Assembly (NCBI RefSeq): GCF_003258705.1
Contig: NZ_CP029480.1
Coordinates: forward strand, 1,612,001-1,676,000
Length of the DNA stretch: 64,000 nt
Origin: Arcticibacterium luteifluviistationis
GTDB lineage: Bacteria; Bacteroidota; Bacteroidia; Cytophagales; Spirosomataceae
Direction of reading: 5' to 3'
Part shown: in pieces, positions 8,690-18,389 of the stretch
How the letters are laid out: every line of letters begins with the position of its first letter
Numbering within the stretch: position 1 is the stretch's first letter
Program-made: the position numbers and the translations under genes
Notes under the pieces: generated by a model
What the model was told of the DNA's origin: nothing
Databases searched by the model: none
What the model saw: the letters and a program-made list of their open reading frames with translations, nothing else

Positions 8690-9373
8690 CTAGTTTAAAT
8701 TGATTAATGAACCAGAGATAATCCAATCGTAAATACAAGAAGCGTATAACCAAGTCGCTCTTTCTGCACCATCTAAAAGCTGTTTTTGGTGCAATGTGAT
8801 GAAGTTTTCATTCGCCAAAGAATCTAAAATTTGGTCACCATGCGGAAGGGCTTCGTGCATGTGAACTTGGGTGAATGTGGTATTCTTTTTAGAAATGAAC
8901 GAGGCCGAACCCATCAATTCTTTGATAATGGGAGCAGCAAAATTTCCAACATTTTCAAGTACAGCTGTAGCTCCTAATCTTTCCAGTGGTTTGGTGGCAA
9001 CAGCTTGTCTTTGGTAGGCCCACCAAACTTCTACTAGAAATGGAATCTCGCCAGTTTTGGCTCCAAGGTTTTTTAGGTCTTTTTCTGCCAATTTGAAGTG
9101 CATTTCTTCTTCATAAGCAAAGTTGATAAGGAAAGGCCTTAGCTTTTTGTATGCTCGGGTTTCAGGATGTGCAGCAAGTGCCAAAAAGGTTTCTTGAACA
9201 CCTTTGGTGAGGTGGTATTGCATCTGCAAGTACCTGATGTATTGCTCTTTTTGTAAACCGTTTGGGAAGTTGGTTTTAAGTTTTTCGGCGAAAAGAAGAT
9301 TGGCTTGCTCTACTTTTTTAGAAAGCTTCGCCATGAAAGGAGTAGTTTGTTCTTTAAGTAATTGCTCTGTCAT
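8690..9373 (-). CDS. Heme-oxygenase-like (TenA/PqqC-fold) putative diiron oxidase
   Basis: 227 residues, almost all alpha-helical. Putative metal ligands are spaced as in heme-oxygenase-like diiron oxidases: E88-E90 and H92 (FAYEEEMHF), E140 (TAVLEN), and H171/H173/H178/D180 (VHMHEALPHGDQ). Proteins with this fold perform O2-dependent chemistry on amino acids or fatty acids. The ligand-rich helices argue against a cofactor-free TenA thiaminase. It is the first gene of a pair with the acyltransferase at 8095-8682. The 7TMR-DISM kinase and LuxR regulator genes lie 108 nt upstream on the same strand. Fold assignment is good; reaction unknown. Confidence 0.72.
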   Translation of the reverse strand: MTEQLLKEQTTPFMAKLSKKVEQANLLFAEKLKTNFPNGLQKEQYIRYLQMQYHLTKGVQETFLALAAHPETRAYKKLRPFLINFAYEEEMHFKLAEKDLKNLGAKTGEIPFLVEVWWAYQRQAVATKPLERLGATAVLENVGNFAAPIIKELMGSASFISKKNTTFTQVHMHEALPHGDQILDSLANENFITLHQKQLLDGAERATWLYASCIYDWIISGSLINLN

Positions 9374-9481
9374 GATTTTACTATTTAGTGTTAGAATTTG
9401 TTTTTCAAAATTCAGACTTTATAGTGTTTCAGAACAGATGAAGAAGACCCTAAAATGCAGGGTGAAAAACTAGGGCGTTTT

Positions 9482-10105
9482 TCACGGATTTTGTGAAGCG
9501 AAATCTATTAATTCGGCTACATTGCTAACTCCTAGCTTGTTGTAAATATTTTTTCTGTGGGTTTTTACGGTATGGAAACTTAAGAAAAGCCTTTTTGCAA
9601 TTTCTTCATTTGTTCTTCCATTTTTAAGATGGTTCATGATTTCCATCTCTCTTTCGGTGATATTGTATTTTTCTAGAAAGCTGTCTTTGAAAGTTTCACT
9701 CTCAAAAAAAACGTTTTCCATTTCTACAAAACAAGTACCGCCATTTAATACTTCTTTAATACCATTTAGCAGTTCTGACGTTTCGCAATCTTTTAGAAGG
9801 TAACCATTTAGTCCGGCCTCCTTACTTTGGGCAAGGAAAGTCAAATTTTCATACATCGTAATGATGATGATTTTCAAGTCTGGGAAATTATTTTTTAGAA
9901 CTTTCCCAAGTTGAATTCCATTGATTCCGTTAAGGTTAATGTCTAATAAAAGTATATCTGGCCTTAGCCCTGAAATGGCATGTTTAATTTCGTCTTCATG
10001 CTTGATGGGTCCATGCACCTCATAACGATTGTCTTTTTGGAGGAGCTCTTTTAAGCCGTTACCAAAAAGCTGGTGGTCGTCAGCAATAAGTATTTTAGGA
10101 CTCAT
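9482..10105 (-). CDS. NarL/FixJ-type response regulator
   Basis: 207 residues: a receiver domain with acidic pocket ADD (residues 8-10) and phosphorylation site D55 (ILLLDINLNG), then a LuxR-type helix-turn-helix (ITEREMEIMNHLKNGRTNEE, then FLSFHTVKTHRKNIYNKLGV). Phosphorylation by the partner kinase should trigger DNA binding. The start overlaps the end of the kinase gene by 11 nt, so the two form one transcription unit and a cognate pair. Targets may include the HDO/acyltransferase pair downstream on the same strand, which is inference from position only. Confidence 0.92.
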   Translation of the reverse strand: MSPKILIADDHQLFGNGLKELLQKDNRYEVHGPIKHEDEIKHAISGLRPDILLLDINLNGINGIQLGKVLKNNFPDLKIIIITMYENLTFLAQSKEAGLNGYLLKDCETSELLNGIKEVLNGGTCFVEMENVFFESETFKDSFLEKYNITEREMEIMNHLKNGRTNEEIAKRLFLSFHTVKTHRKNIYNKLGVSNVAELIDFASQNP

Positions 10106-11897
10106 TTATGGGTACTTCGAGGGTAATAGTTGACTCTAAGCCGTTGGAATCAAAGTTAATAAAGCCTCCTATATATTCGGCTCTCATCTTCATGTTTTTC
10201 ATTCCTAGCCCAGAATGAGCCTCTTTAAAATCACTACCATTGTCTTCCACCATCATGGTGAGTTCGTTTTCGGACCAAATAAATTGGACTAAGACTTTGG
10301 TAGCTTTGCTGTGCTTGTTAATGTTTTGAATAATTTCAGAGACTATTCTAAAGATATTGAGCTCTATGGAACTATGAAGTTTATGGGCTTTGCCATGCTG
10401 TAGAAACTGTATTTTCTTTTTCTCGGAATTATTGTTTTTGAGCAATTCTTTGACTGACTCTGTTAATCCAGATATTTCAAACTCTGGCGGCATAAGAGCG
10501 TGAGCTATTCTGCGGAGATCATCCGCCGCCTTCTGCGTCAGTTTTTTGATTTTGTTTGCCTCTATTTCTTTAACATTCCCAATCAGGTTATCAAATATTA
10601 ATCTTTTCAGAGTAGATAAGGTACCGCCTAAATCGTCATGTAAATCACCTGAAATTCGTTTCTGTTCGGCCTCTTGCGAATCAATTTTTGACCGGAGTAA
10701 TTCTAATTCCGTTTCTCTTAGTTTGCTTTGAATTTGAGCTGTAAGTATCTTCTCTCGGTAGATGTAGGCAAAGAGAATATACAGCATCTCAATAACAATG
10801 GACATTCTAAAAGCCTCAAAAAATTGGTTAGGCACTTTAAGAATACCGAAGACATTTGTCAAACCTTCTACCAATCCAGAAACTATCAAGGGCATTCCCA
10901 TGAAAAAGTAAATTCGAGAGAGTAAACTTTTACGGAATCGCATACACATGTACCATATAAGGTAGGCAATGGAACCCGTAAAAAAGATGAGTTTTATGGT
11001 ATTTAGAGCCTGAGCATCCGAATATTTTGGAAATAAGGAAGCCAGAATTGCTAGTACAAAAAACACGTCAATGATGTTTTCAATTATTGGGTGTTTATCT
11101 TCTTTATCTGGGTCAATGAAGCGAATACCAAACTTGACAAAGGCGTAAGTACTTATAAAAATAAAAATAGTCACGAAGTAATTAAGCAGTGGCGGATGTG
11201 CTTCAGCTATATGGGTGGGTGAGGCTATGCGAATGGCATAAAATGCCAAGAAATTTACTGCATATAGCATGTAGTAAATCAGAATCCTGTCTTTTCTAGA
11301 GAAAATCAGATTATAAAATACATATAAAATGGACGTGATGAGAGCCATAATGACCAAGCCATCAAGAAAGACATAAAAGTTGGAATGCTGATAAAACTGT
11401 ACCTCGCTGAAAATATGAATGGGGTACCTAACAACCTGATATTGATTCCTAATTCTAACAAAGTATGTCTTAGTCTCCTTCGGAAGAAATTCTAAAGGGA
11501 AAGCATGTAAGTAAGAGTCTGTCTTCTTTTTACTTGCTGCCAATCCCCAAGCAGATTTTTCAATATTCCAGCCTTCTGCTGTTTTGCTGAAAAAACGTAC
11601 ATCTTCCAGAATCACTTGGTCGGAGCTGATATAAAACTTCTGTGCTATATCGGTTTTATTCTCAAAAGTAAGTTTTACCCAAAGTGCTTTTCTAAGGTGC
11701 CCATAGTTTAATTCGGGCCCAGCATAAGGCTTAAAGAGCTGAGGATTCTTAGCGACATCTTCTATTTCAAGTGCATCAGTACTATCCACCAAACATACAA
11801 TCTCCTTTAACTCTACCAGCTCCGGCACCATATTCCTGACCTTTTGGTCTTTTAGAGTGCAGGAGCTTAGTATAGCTAGCAGTATAAGATAAAGCAT
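10095..11897 (-). CDS. 7TMR-DISM sensor histidine kinase (HisKA_3 type)
   Basis: 600 residues. An N-terminal secretory segment ends in a lipobox-like SSC, followed by an extracytoplasmic beta-sandwich of the 7TMR-DISMED2 kind (about 35-165), seven hydrophobic helices (about 175-385), a coiled coil, a dimerisation and phosphoacceptor helix (RISGDLHDDLGG, H420) and a HATPase domain (VEDNGSDF, GLGMKNMKMRAE). DISM extracellular domains are thought to bind carbohydrates or other small ligands. It phosphorylates the overlapping NarL-type regulator. Whether the first 20 residues act as a lipoprotein signal or as the first membrane anchor is not clear. Confidence 0.9.
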   Translation of the reverse strand: MLYLILLAILSSCTLKDQKVRNMVPELVELKEIVCLVDSTDALEIEDVAKNPQLFKPYAGPELNYGHLRKALWVKLTFENKTDIAQKFYISSDQVILEDVRFFSKTAEGWNIEKSAWGLAASKKKTDSYLHAFPLEFLPKETKTYFVRIRNQYQVVRYPIHIFSEVQFYQHSNFYVFLDGLVIMALITSILYVFYNLIFSRKDRILIYYMLYAVNFLAFYAIRIASPTHIAEAHPPLLNYFVTIFIFISTYAFVKFGIRFIDPDKEDKHPIIENIIDVFFVLAILASLFPKYSDAQALNTIKLIFFTGSIAYLIWYMCMRFRKSLLSRIYFFMGMPLIVSGLVEGLTNVFGILKVPNQFFEAFRMSIVIEMLYILFAYIYREKILTAQIQSKLRETELELLRSKIDSQEAEQKRISGDLHDDLGGTLSTLKRLIFDNLIGNVKEIEANKIKKLTQKAADDLRRIAHALMPPEFEISGLTESVKELLKNNNSEKKKIQFLQHGKAHKLHSSIELNIFRIVSEIIQNINKHSKATKVLVQFIWSENELTMMVEDNGSDFKEAHSGLGMKNMKMRAEYIGGFINFDSNGLESTITLEVPINES

Positions 11898-12023
11898 TGG
11901 CTTTAATGCTCTTCGGGTGGCGGCTATGTTTTTGATTGGGTCTATCTTAGTTGGGTTTTATACAACTAAGGTAGGTTTATAGATTAGTCTTGGGGCAAGT
12001 TTTTGTTTTTTTTAACTGTGAAA

Positions 12024-12935
12024 CTACCACAGTTTAATTGAAATTAATCCGGTTTTAAGGTTTACGACTGTTTCACAATCTGGACTTGATGTCATATGAT
12101 TATCCGATGCTATGTAATATCTGCCATTTGAAAGATAAATTGCTTCAAGGTTGTTACTTGAATTAGTTTCCAATAATTTATTTGCATAATGTGAGATATC
12201 TTTTGGGATAAGTTCACCAATTTTGTACGAAGATTTCATAGGTAGCATTGAAGTATTATCTAGGTTAAGTGATTCAATATAATATTGCCCCTTCGATGTT
12301 AATAATAATCGCAGGCTTTTGGAGTCTTCGCTTAGGCAAAAATCGGAGTATCTAAAGCCATGATTTAAGTCAATGGTGACTTTATCTTTCCCATTTATTT
12401 TAAGCTGTTCTAAATTAAATATTCCAGAGCTGTCCTTTACGGAAAAACAATAAATGTATGCTTGTTCTGAACTAGTATTTTTCTCTCTTAAAATGTAGAG
12501 GATTTTTTTTTGCCTGTTATAAGCCATTCCTTCTAATCCCCTATAGGTGTCTATATTTTTAGGCTGAGAATTAAACGCATAGTTAATTTGACTTTCTTCA
12601 TTCTTCTTTAAGTCATAAATATGCAAACTATTGTTTTTTTCATTTGTAAAGAAAAAAAACCTTTGGTTGTAAAAAGCAAGGCCTTCGATTTCATAAGCCA
12701 TATCAAAATTAAGAGCAATTGAATCAATATAATTCGGGTCTTTTATAGATAAGATGTATATTTTATTACATGATTCTGTAGGTAGGTAAATATCATTACC
12801 AACAATTGCTATTGAAGAAATTTCAACTCCTTTTTTGAAAACTTCTGGTAGGTCAAACGTTTGAAATTCTTGAGAGAAACAAAACTGAGGAATTATTGAT
12901 AATAAAATTATTAATGCACAAATACTTTTTTTCAT
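12024..12935 (-). CDS. Secreted beta-propeller-like protein (SdiA-regulated/phytase-like)
   Basis: 303 residues with a signal peptide (MKKSICALIILLSIIPQFCF then SQE). Repeating blades contain IEGLAFYNQRFFFFT, LEGMAYNRQKKILYI and NLEAIYLSNGRYYIASDN. The I/L-E-G/A-x-A/I-Y motif recurs as in SdiA-regulated and phytase-like six-bladed propellers, where Glu residues line the central pore. It is the last gene of the 19145-12024 operon, 1 nt from the repeat lipoprotein gene. It probably acts in the periplasm or at the surface. A catalytic phosphatase role cannot be shown; a binding or sensing role is equally possible. Confidence 0.62.
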   Translation of the reverse strand: MKKSICALIILLSIIPQFCFSQEFQTFDLPEVFKKGVEISSIAIVGNDIYLPTESCNKIYILSIKDPNYIDSIALNFDMAYEIEGLAFYNQRFFFFTNEKNNSLHIYDLKKNEESQINYAFNSQPKNIDTYRGLEGMAYNRQKKILYILREKNTSSEQAYIYCFSVKDSSGIFNLEQLKINGKDKVTIDLNHGFRYSDFCLSEDSKSLRLLLTSKGQYYIESLNLDNTSMLPMKSSYKIGELIPKDISHYANKLLETNSSNNLEAIYLSNGRYYIASDNHMTSSPDCETVVNLKTGLISIKLW

Positions 12936-12936
12936 A

Positions 12937-14547
12937 TTACTTAATAATTAGAGTGTCAGTTTTGTAATCAGAAGATCCAAAAACCAGCGAATCAGAGCCT
13001 ATTACATATTTAGTTACCAGTTTATTAGTAGAATCAGATTCTGGAACAGCAACCTTTATGCTGGCCGCAGGAAAATAACTAATTCCTTCTTCAATATTAT
13101 TGAATTCTACATATCCATTACTATTTGTTAGTTTATTAAATACATCTCCTAATGGATTTTCTAACTTCATAGATTGTGCTTGTAATCTACTTGTAAATAA
13201 GTAGGCTTTTGCTCCATAAAGAGCATTTTGTGATGAATCCGTTACATATATCTTAAGCACCCTTTTGGGAAGTTGTGCAATAAGTTTAAGCTGAATATTT
13301 TCTGTAATTTCATTTTTTACTACTATTGGTTCGGGATAAAGAAAGGTTGACGTACCTTTTTTTGCCCCAACATAGTAATTCCCTTTATTAATATTCTCAA
13401 ATACAACTCTACCATTAGTATCGCTAGATACTCTTTTTACATAATCAAATGGAGTTGCGGATACTATGCTTTTACTCGCCTCTAAGTCTTTAAAAAGATA
13501 AACATCCGCACCTTTTACAATTTCACCATTTTCAAAAACTTGAGTTTTTATTTGGCCTCGTTGAATAAGTACTAATTCTTGAGAAAGTGTATCTTCTTTC
13601 TTAATTGAGAATGTTATGATGGAATCTGAAGCGAAATTACCTTTTTTTGCCCCAAGATAATAGGTGCCTGAGTTTAAATTTTCTATTAATAACTCTCCAT
13701 TATTGTTTGTCGGTTTATTATAAATAGCATTCTGAACAGTATCTTGATATAATGATTTACTGAATTCTTTATTTACAAACAAGTATACATTTGCACTATT
13801 CAAGGGTTGGCTGTTTCTATTGACATTAATTAAAATACTTCCTTTTTGTTCTATTTTTAACGGTTTGTTCAAAACATCGAGGGTAGCAGTGAATTTATAA
13901 ACTGAATCAACCAAGTTTTCATTTGAAACTATTCGAACAAAATACTGGCTTTCTTTTAGGCCATGGAAAAAGGCTATTCCATTTTTATTTGATGTTTCAT
14001 ATTTGATGTTTCCTATTCCTGTTATATTTGTTTTTTTAGCTAGGTCTTTATTTACGAATAAGAACACCTTAGCATCGTTTAGAATAGTTTCTTTTTGGGT
14101 AATGAGCAGCTTTAGAGTTGCTCCGAGGTATGTAGGTTGAAGTTTAAGAGTGTCTGAACTTGTGTATACTATTGAGTCATTCTTTGAGGATATTTTATTT
14201 ATTTTTTTTCCAACATTCCTGAATTTTATAGAATCGGAATAAATTATTTCATCCATCACAGAACTGCTGAAAACCCAAAATGAATCAACTTTAGGTATAA
14301 ACTCAAACTTGTAATTCCCAAGAGAATCGGTTTTTGTTTCTAGCAAGTAAGGGTCATTTTGAGGGTTTGCAGATAAATAAACATTTACATTCATTGCTAG
14401 AACTTGTTCAGAACCCTTTAACGGGTCAATATAATAGGCCTTTCCTTTAATTACATTTGGAAGGTAAATAGTTTCAGGAGCTGCAGTATCTATTTCACAG
14501 CCAATTATGCACAAACTTAATATGAGAAAGGTTAATATATTTTTCAT
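12937..14547 (-). CDS. Lipoprotein with four or five internal Cna-B/carboxypeptidase-regulatory-like repeats
   Basis: 536 residues. The signal peptide ends with a lipobox at C17 (LCIIGC). After an N-terminal beta domain (about 30-125) come four clear repeats of about 85-90 residues, near 144-228, 236-327, 331-422 and 429-500. Each has a core of the form A-x-V-Y-L-F, a variable loop, a T/S-N-x-N-G turn and a strand ending in Y-Y/F-x-G-A. This is the pattern of CarboxypepD_reg or Cna-B-type beta sandwiches, which serve as stalks. It is translationally coupled (4-nt overlap) to the preceding gene. It is likely anchored in the outer or inner membrane as a scaffold for the neighbouring secreted proteins. 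Confidence 0.72.
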   Translation of the reverse strand: MKNILTFLILSLCIIGCEIDTAAPETIYLPNVIKGKAYYIDPLKGSEQVLAMNVNVYLSANPQNDPYLLETKTDSLGNYKFEFIPKVDSFWVFSSSVMDEIIYSDSIKFRNVGKKINKISSKNDSIVYTSSDTLKLQPTYLGATLKLLITQKETILNDAKVFLFVNKDLAKKTNITGIGNIKYETSNKNGIAFFHGLKESQYFVRIVSNENLVDSVYKFTATLDVLNKPLKIEQKGSILINVNRNSQPLNSANVYLFVNKEFSKSLYQDTVQNAIYNKPTNNNGELLIENLNSGTYYLGAKKGNFASDSIITFSIKKEDTLSQELVLIQRGQIKTQVFENGEIVKGADVYLFKDLEASKSIVSATPFDYVKRVSSDTNGRVVFENINKGNYYVGAKKGTSTFLYPEPIVVKNEITENIQLKLIAQLPKRVLKIYVTDSSQNALYGAKAYLFTSRLQAQSMKLENPLGDVFNKLTNSNGYVEFNNIEEGISYFPAASIKVAVPESDSTNKLVTKYVIGSDSLVFGSSDYKTDTLIIK

Positions 14548-16916
14548 CTTTTAAATATGCTTATTAAGTTATTTGCAATTCCTAAATCAACTGTAATTGC
14601 GTAGTACGGTCCTATGAGTCTGGGATTATGACCCTTATGGACTTGAGTGCCATTTTTGAAGTCTAATGTTCTTTGAAAATATAGGTTGCTTCCAATTTGC
14701 AAATTAAGTCCGGGCACAGGATCCCAACCGACCCCAAAAAAATAATTATTTAGAAATTCCTGATTTACTCCGAGGCCCAAAGAAAAGGATACACGCTCTA
14801 ATGCTAGATTTCCCCGTCCTCTTATAGAATTAATGTATCGCTTTTTACAGATCTTCACCTTTTTATCAAACGTCTTTCTTAAAAACTTGGAAGTTTTGGA
14901 GTCCCAACTGCGATTGATACCCCATGGATACCATTTTACACCAGCATAAAAATCTACAGCGTTATTAAATTCCTCAGTATTTACAAGTTTACCCTCAATA
15001 TAGTCCACGTTCACCCTTTGAGTAGGTAAATAAGCTAAGCCGGCAAAAGGCAGAAAATGAACTTTATTATATTTAATATATTTTTTAGAAGCTACCAATG
15101 AATCCTTTTTGGCATTAGTAATTAGATTGTAGCTTATTTCTCTATCAGAGTCTAATTTTAGTTTTCTTTCTGGATATAAATATTCAGTCCTGAATGCAGG
15201 GGTATTGTCTTTAATAAGTTTTAATTGTGGAGTTGGGACTGTTTGCTCATTTAGCCATGATAGAATAGCTACAGCATTATCATATTTGGTAATTAAACCT
15301 TCTAAAGCCTCCAATGAATCGCCATTGCAGACAGAACTAGTTATTGAATCTGGATTATAAAAGTCATTACACTTACTGCTTGGTGGTGCTTTTGACTTTT
15401 CAATTGCTTTTTTTACATAATTTAACCCTCTTCCAATTAGGGTGTTGGATATGAATTCTTTTGCCAATGGAGTAGTAAATTCAGTTTCAATTCTTGAAAG
15501 CACTTCTACTTTCTCTTCCGTAGCATTTAAATCAACAACCATAGTATGAGGAATATTATGAACGGCCACTATATTTTCATCTTTGGCATAAATGGAAAAA
15601 GGTTCTCTGAACTTTTTAGGTTTAGAATTCGAATTAATGAATTCAAAACTTTTAGATGCATCATAATGGTCATACCAAAATAGTATTGTATCCAAACTGA
15701 TTTTAGGCAACTCAAACTTGTAGAGCAGCTCATCAGAGGCAAGCTCATTGTTGCCTAATTTATTTAGATATTCAAGAAAAAGTTTATCATTACTGATCTT
15801 TTTTAAGGTCTTCTTATAATCACCTGAAATGTTGCTGGATAATGGAGAATTAGATTTAACAGCATTTTGAATTAGCTCAATTAATTTCTCATTGTCATTT
15901 ATTCTCCTGGTTAGAACTGGTATAGAATCTTTTAATGATTCAGTTATTCCTAGAGGATTTAACGTAGGCTTGCCTTTTGTATACCACAGCCAATCACGGA
16001 CCCAGTCTCTATTGTTTTTTGATACTGATTCCCAGAGTAGTTTTACATCTGAAAAAATAAAAGAATTCTTTCTTAAGAATTTCAAATTCTTACATCCACA
16101 ATCTTTTACTGTATCCTTTGTAATATTTCCGTAATAGTCTCTTACTAAATATTTATTCAATGAGTCCATCAGGGAGTTTAAACCTTGTAAAGAATCAGTC
16201 CGAATTCCTCTATAATGTTTGTTATATGATTCATTATAGTATTGGGCAATAAATTGATTTTTGTAGTTTTCCTTTCGGATTTCACCTGCCTTGTAAGTGA
16301 GTTTTGGATTGTAGCTGATAGTTGAATCTAGGCGGAATAATTGTCTAGTAATTTCTTCTAGATTTGGGTCTGAGTCCTTACTTACAATATCATTGATAAA
16401 TCCTTGTTTTTCAGAGTAATGTTTGTTGATTTTTACATGAAGTAAATATGAAAAGGTATTATTCAAAATGAGTTTAATCTCTGGATAGTCACTATTTAGC
16501 TTATAATCCTTCTCCCCATATCTTAGATATAAGTCCTTTTTTAATTTAGAAATAACTATTTTTTCTTTTAAAGGTTTATTATAAGGTTCCTTAATAAATT
16601 CTGTTATTTCAAGTTTTTTGTCAACCAATTGCAAGATACTCTGCCTTGTTATTTGGAAGCATAAACCATTGCCAATTGATATTTCTAAGTTCTTTTTCAA
16701 ATGAAAAAAATGTGGAATGTCTTCCTTGTAGAAAATGTCAAAAAAGGTGTAAGTATTTATTGAATTATTGGCTTTTTTTATTTCATTGGTTAGGTTGTCT
16801 ATGCTAGTAAATGTTGAGCTCGGAGTAATGTTTACATTAGTACCAGGAACTTTTAATTTGAGCTGTGAAAAGCCCAGAGTAGAGATTAAAAGAAAAAGGA
16901 GTATTTTTTTTATCAT
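14544..16916 (-). CDS. Large secreted or outer-membrane protein of unknown function
   Basis: 790 residues starting with a signal peptide (MIKKILLFLLISTLGFSQ). I recognise no enzymatic domain. The middle (about 60-600) is charged, mixed alpha/beta and includes a DCGCKN segment. The last 150 residues alternate aromatic and polar residues in short strands (HFLPFAGLAYLPT, FYAGVKWYPWG, YFFGVGWDPV, YAITVDLGIANN), as in a small C-terminal outer-membrane beta-barrel. It lies 10 nt downstream of the subtilisin-like gene and overlaps the repeat-lipoprotein gene by 4 nt, so it is co-translated with an envelope complex. It may be a substrate or pore component for that complex (inference). Confidence 0.6.
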   Translation of the reverse strand: MIKKILLFLLISTLGFSQLKLKVPGTNVNITPSSTFTSIDNLTNEIKKANNSINTYTFFDIFYKEDIPHFFHLKKNLEISIGNGLCFQITRQSILQLVDKKLEITEFIKEPYNKPLKEKIVISKLKKDLYLRYGEKDYKLNSDYPEIKLILNNTFSYLLHVKINKHYSEKQGFINDIVSKDSDPNLEEITRQLFRLDSTISYNPKLTYKAGEIRKENYKNQFIAQYYNESYNKHYRGIRTDSLQGLNSLMDSLNKYLVRDYYGNITKDTVKDCGCKNLKFLRKNSFIFSDVKLLWESVSKNNRDWVRDWLWYTKGKPTLNPLGITESLKDSIPVLTRRINDNEKLIELIQNAVKSNSPLSSNISGDYKKTLKKISNDKLFLEYLNKLGNNELASDELLYKFELPKISLDTILFWYDHYDASKSFEFINSNSKPKKFREPFSIYAKDENIVAVHNIPHTMVVDLNATEEKVEVLSRIETEFTTPLAKEFISNTLIGRGLNYVKKAIEKSKAPPSSKCNDFYNPDSITSSVCNGDSLEALEGLITKYDNAVAILSWLNEQTVPTPQLKLIKDNTPAFRTEYLYPERKLKLDSDREISYNLITNAKKDSLVASKKYIKYNKVHFLPFAGLAYLPTQRVNVDYIEGKLVNTEEFNNAVDFYAGVKWYPWGINRSWDSKTSKFLRKTFDKKVKICKKRYINSIRGRGNLALERVSFSLGLGVNQEFLNNYFFGVGWDPVPGLNLQIGSNLYFQRTLDFKNGTQVHKGHNPRLIGPYYAITVDLGIANNLISIFKR

Positions 16917-16926
16917 GATTATAATA

Positions 16927-18387
16927 TTAAGTCATTGTTCTTGAGTCTACAGCCCTTTCGGCATTTATTAAACCCCTACCCATTTTGTGGTCATCTATTC
17001 CTGTAGAAGGGCTATTTAATAAAATTCCTTTTAGTTCACTTAGGCTTAAATCTTCCTGCATAGAAAGAACTAAAGCAGCGACTCCAGAAACTATAGCTGC
17101 AGCCGAGGAGGTGCCTTCAAACAAAATATAATCACTGTCATTTTGAGAGCCAATAGAATAGTTTAGCTCTCCAGGAGCAGAAATTTCAATTTCTTGGCCA
17201 TAGTTTGACCCCCAATCAGGCTTAACTTTGAAAGAACCATTAGTATCCGTAGCAGAAACCGCGATTACAGGTTTTAAATTGGCCGGATAGTTAACATTCG
17301 GCTTTCCTTCATTTCCTGCAGCCCCTATTATTAAACAGCCATTGCTTAAACCTCCCGTATAAGGTCTTCCAAAAGTTACCGCATCATCAATGGCCGCACT
17401 TACAACATCATGTTCAGGGTGCCAAAAGCTCAAATTAAGTATAGAGGCTTGGTTTTCATAGGCTCGAATAATGCCATTTTTTAACGATTCGGTTGTGAAA
17501 ACCCAATCACCAGGGATAGAGTTGCTAGTCTCGGCAACCTTTACTGGCATTATTCTACAATTCGGAGCTATCCCTTTTATTTTGCCGGCGTTATGACTAC
17601 CGGCAATAATGCCGGCACATGCTGTGCCATGGCTTTCAGAATTACCGGGTTGGGTGTTATTATTATTGTTGAAAGTATTCCAACCGTTAACAATTTTTCC
17701 TTTTAGACTTTCATGTGTGCTTCTTACACCAATGTCAAGAATTGCAACAATGATATTATTATCACCTTTCGTACGATTCCAAGCTTGGGGAACATTGATT
17801 AAATCAAGGTTAGCTTGTGAAATCTTATTGTTCAAGGGTTTAGTCTCATTATTTTTGGAAACTATAATTGTAAAATTAGGTTCTAAAGAGGAAATCCATT
17901 TTTCATTTTCCGTTAGTTCTACCAAATCAAAAAAATCCACTTCTTTATTTTGTGAAATACTTAAATGTCTAAACTTTGTTTCAAAAGCGGTTCCCCTTTC
18001 TTCATTAAGAGATAGTAAATTATATTTATTGATAAAATAATCAAGTTGGCTTTCGTCTTCATATCCTAAATAAAATTCATCTCCAATTATTAAACTTTGA
18101 TTATCAGTTCCATGAAATATTGGCCTTTCATTCAGGTTTTGCTCAGCATAACCTGTCCCGCTTTTTTCAAAATTATCGTTTCTGCTTTTTAAAGGAGATT
18201 TATCTCTGTCTACAATAATTATATTTTTATTCTTAATTGTATAATCCCAATTGTTTCTATTAGAAATTATCTCTTCATGAGATTTATCGAATGAAAATTC
18301 ATCTTGCTCAATAGCAACGATAGTTTCGTTAATTTTGAGCCCGATGTAGCCACTTTTAGTCTTGTATCTATATCTGTTTTCTGGCAT
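16927..18387 (-). CDS. Subtilisin-like S8 serine protease without signal peptide
   Basis: 486 residues. The catalytic triad is complete: D218 (AILDIGV), H253 (SHGTACAG), S427 (EGTSSAA), with oxyanion Asn N359 (AAGNEG). The first 200 residues resemble no secretion signal and form an unusual N-terminal module. This start is supported by a 2-nt gap to the three-TM gene upstream. Without a signal peptide the protease should stay in the cytoplasm unless exported otherwise, although its three downstream genes encode secreted proteins. Sitting directly after a YEATS-associated-type three-TM gene suggests a signal-dependent protease in a conflict or stress system. Target proteins are unknown. Confidence 0.85.
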   Translation of the reverse strand: MPENRYRYKTKSGYIGLKINETIVAIEQDEFSFDKSHEEIISNRNNWDYTIKNKNIIIVDRDKSPLKSRNDNFEKSGTGYAEQNLNERPIFHGTDNQSLIIGDEFYLGYEDESQLDYFINKYNLLSLNEERGTAFETKFRHLSISQNKEVDFFDLVELTENEKWISSLEPNFTIIVSKNNETKPLNNKISQANLDLINVPQAWNRTKGDNNIIVAILDIGVRSTHESLKGKIVNGWNTFNNNNNTQPGNSESHGTACAGIIAGSHNAGKIKGIAPNCRIMPVKVAETSNSIPGDWVFTTESLKNGIIRAYENQASILNLSFWHPEHDVVSAAIDDAVTFGRPYTGGLSNGCLIIGAAGNEGKPNVNYPANLKPVIAVSATDTNGSFKVKPDWGSNYGQEIEISAPGELNYSIGSQNDSDYILFEGTSSAAAIVSGVAALVLSMQEDLSLSELKGILLNSPSTGIDDHKMGRGLINAERAVDSRTMT

Positions 18388-18389
18388 AA

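Noticed and set aside
9447-9463. ACCCT/AGGGT hairpin after the LuxR-type regulator gene
   Set aside because: Only five base pairs and no T tract.
12014-12034. AACTGTG/CACAGTT inverted repeat near the end of the propeller gene
   Set aside because: On the minus strand it is followed by A rather than T, so it is not an intrinsic terminator.
17609-18040. 143-codon open frame on the plus strand
   Set aside because: It lies opposite the S8 protease gene, whose catalytic residues prove the minus-strand frame.
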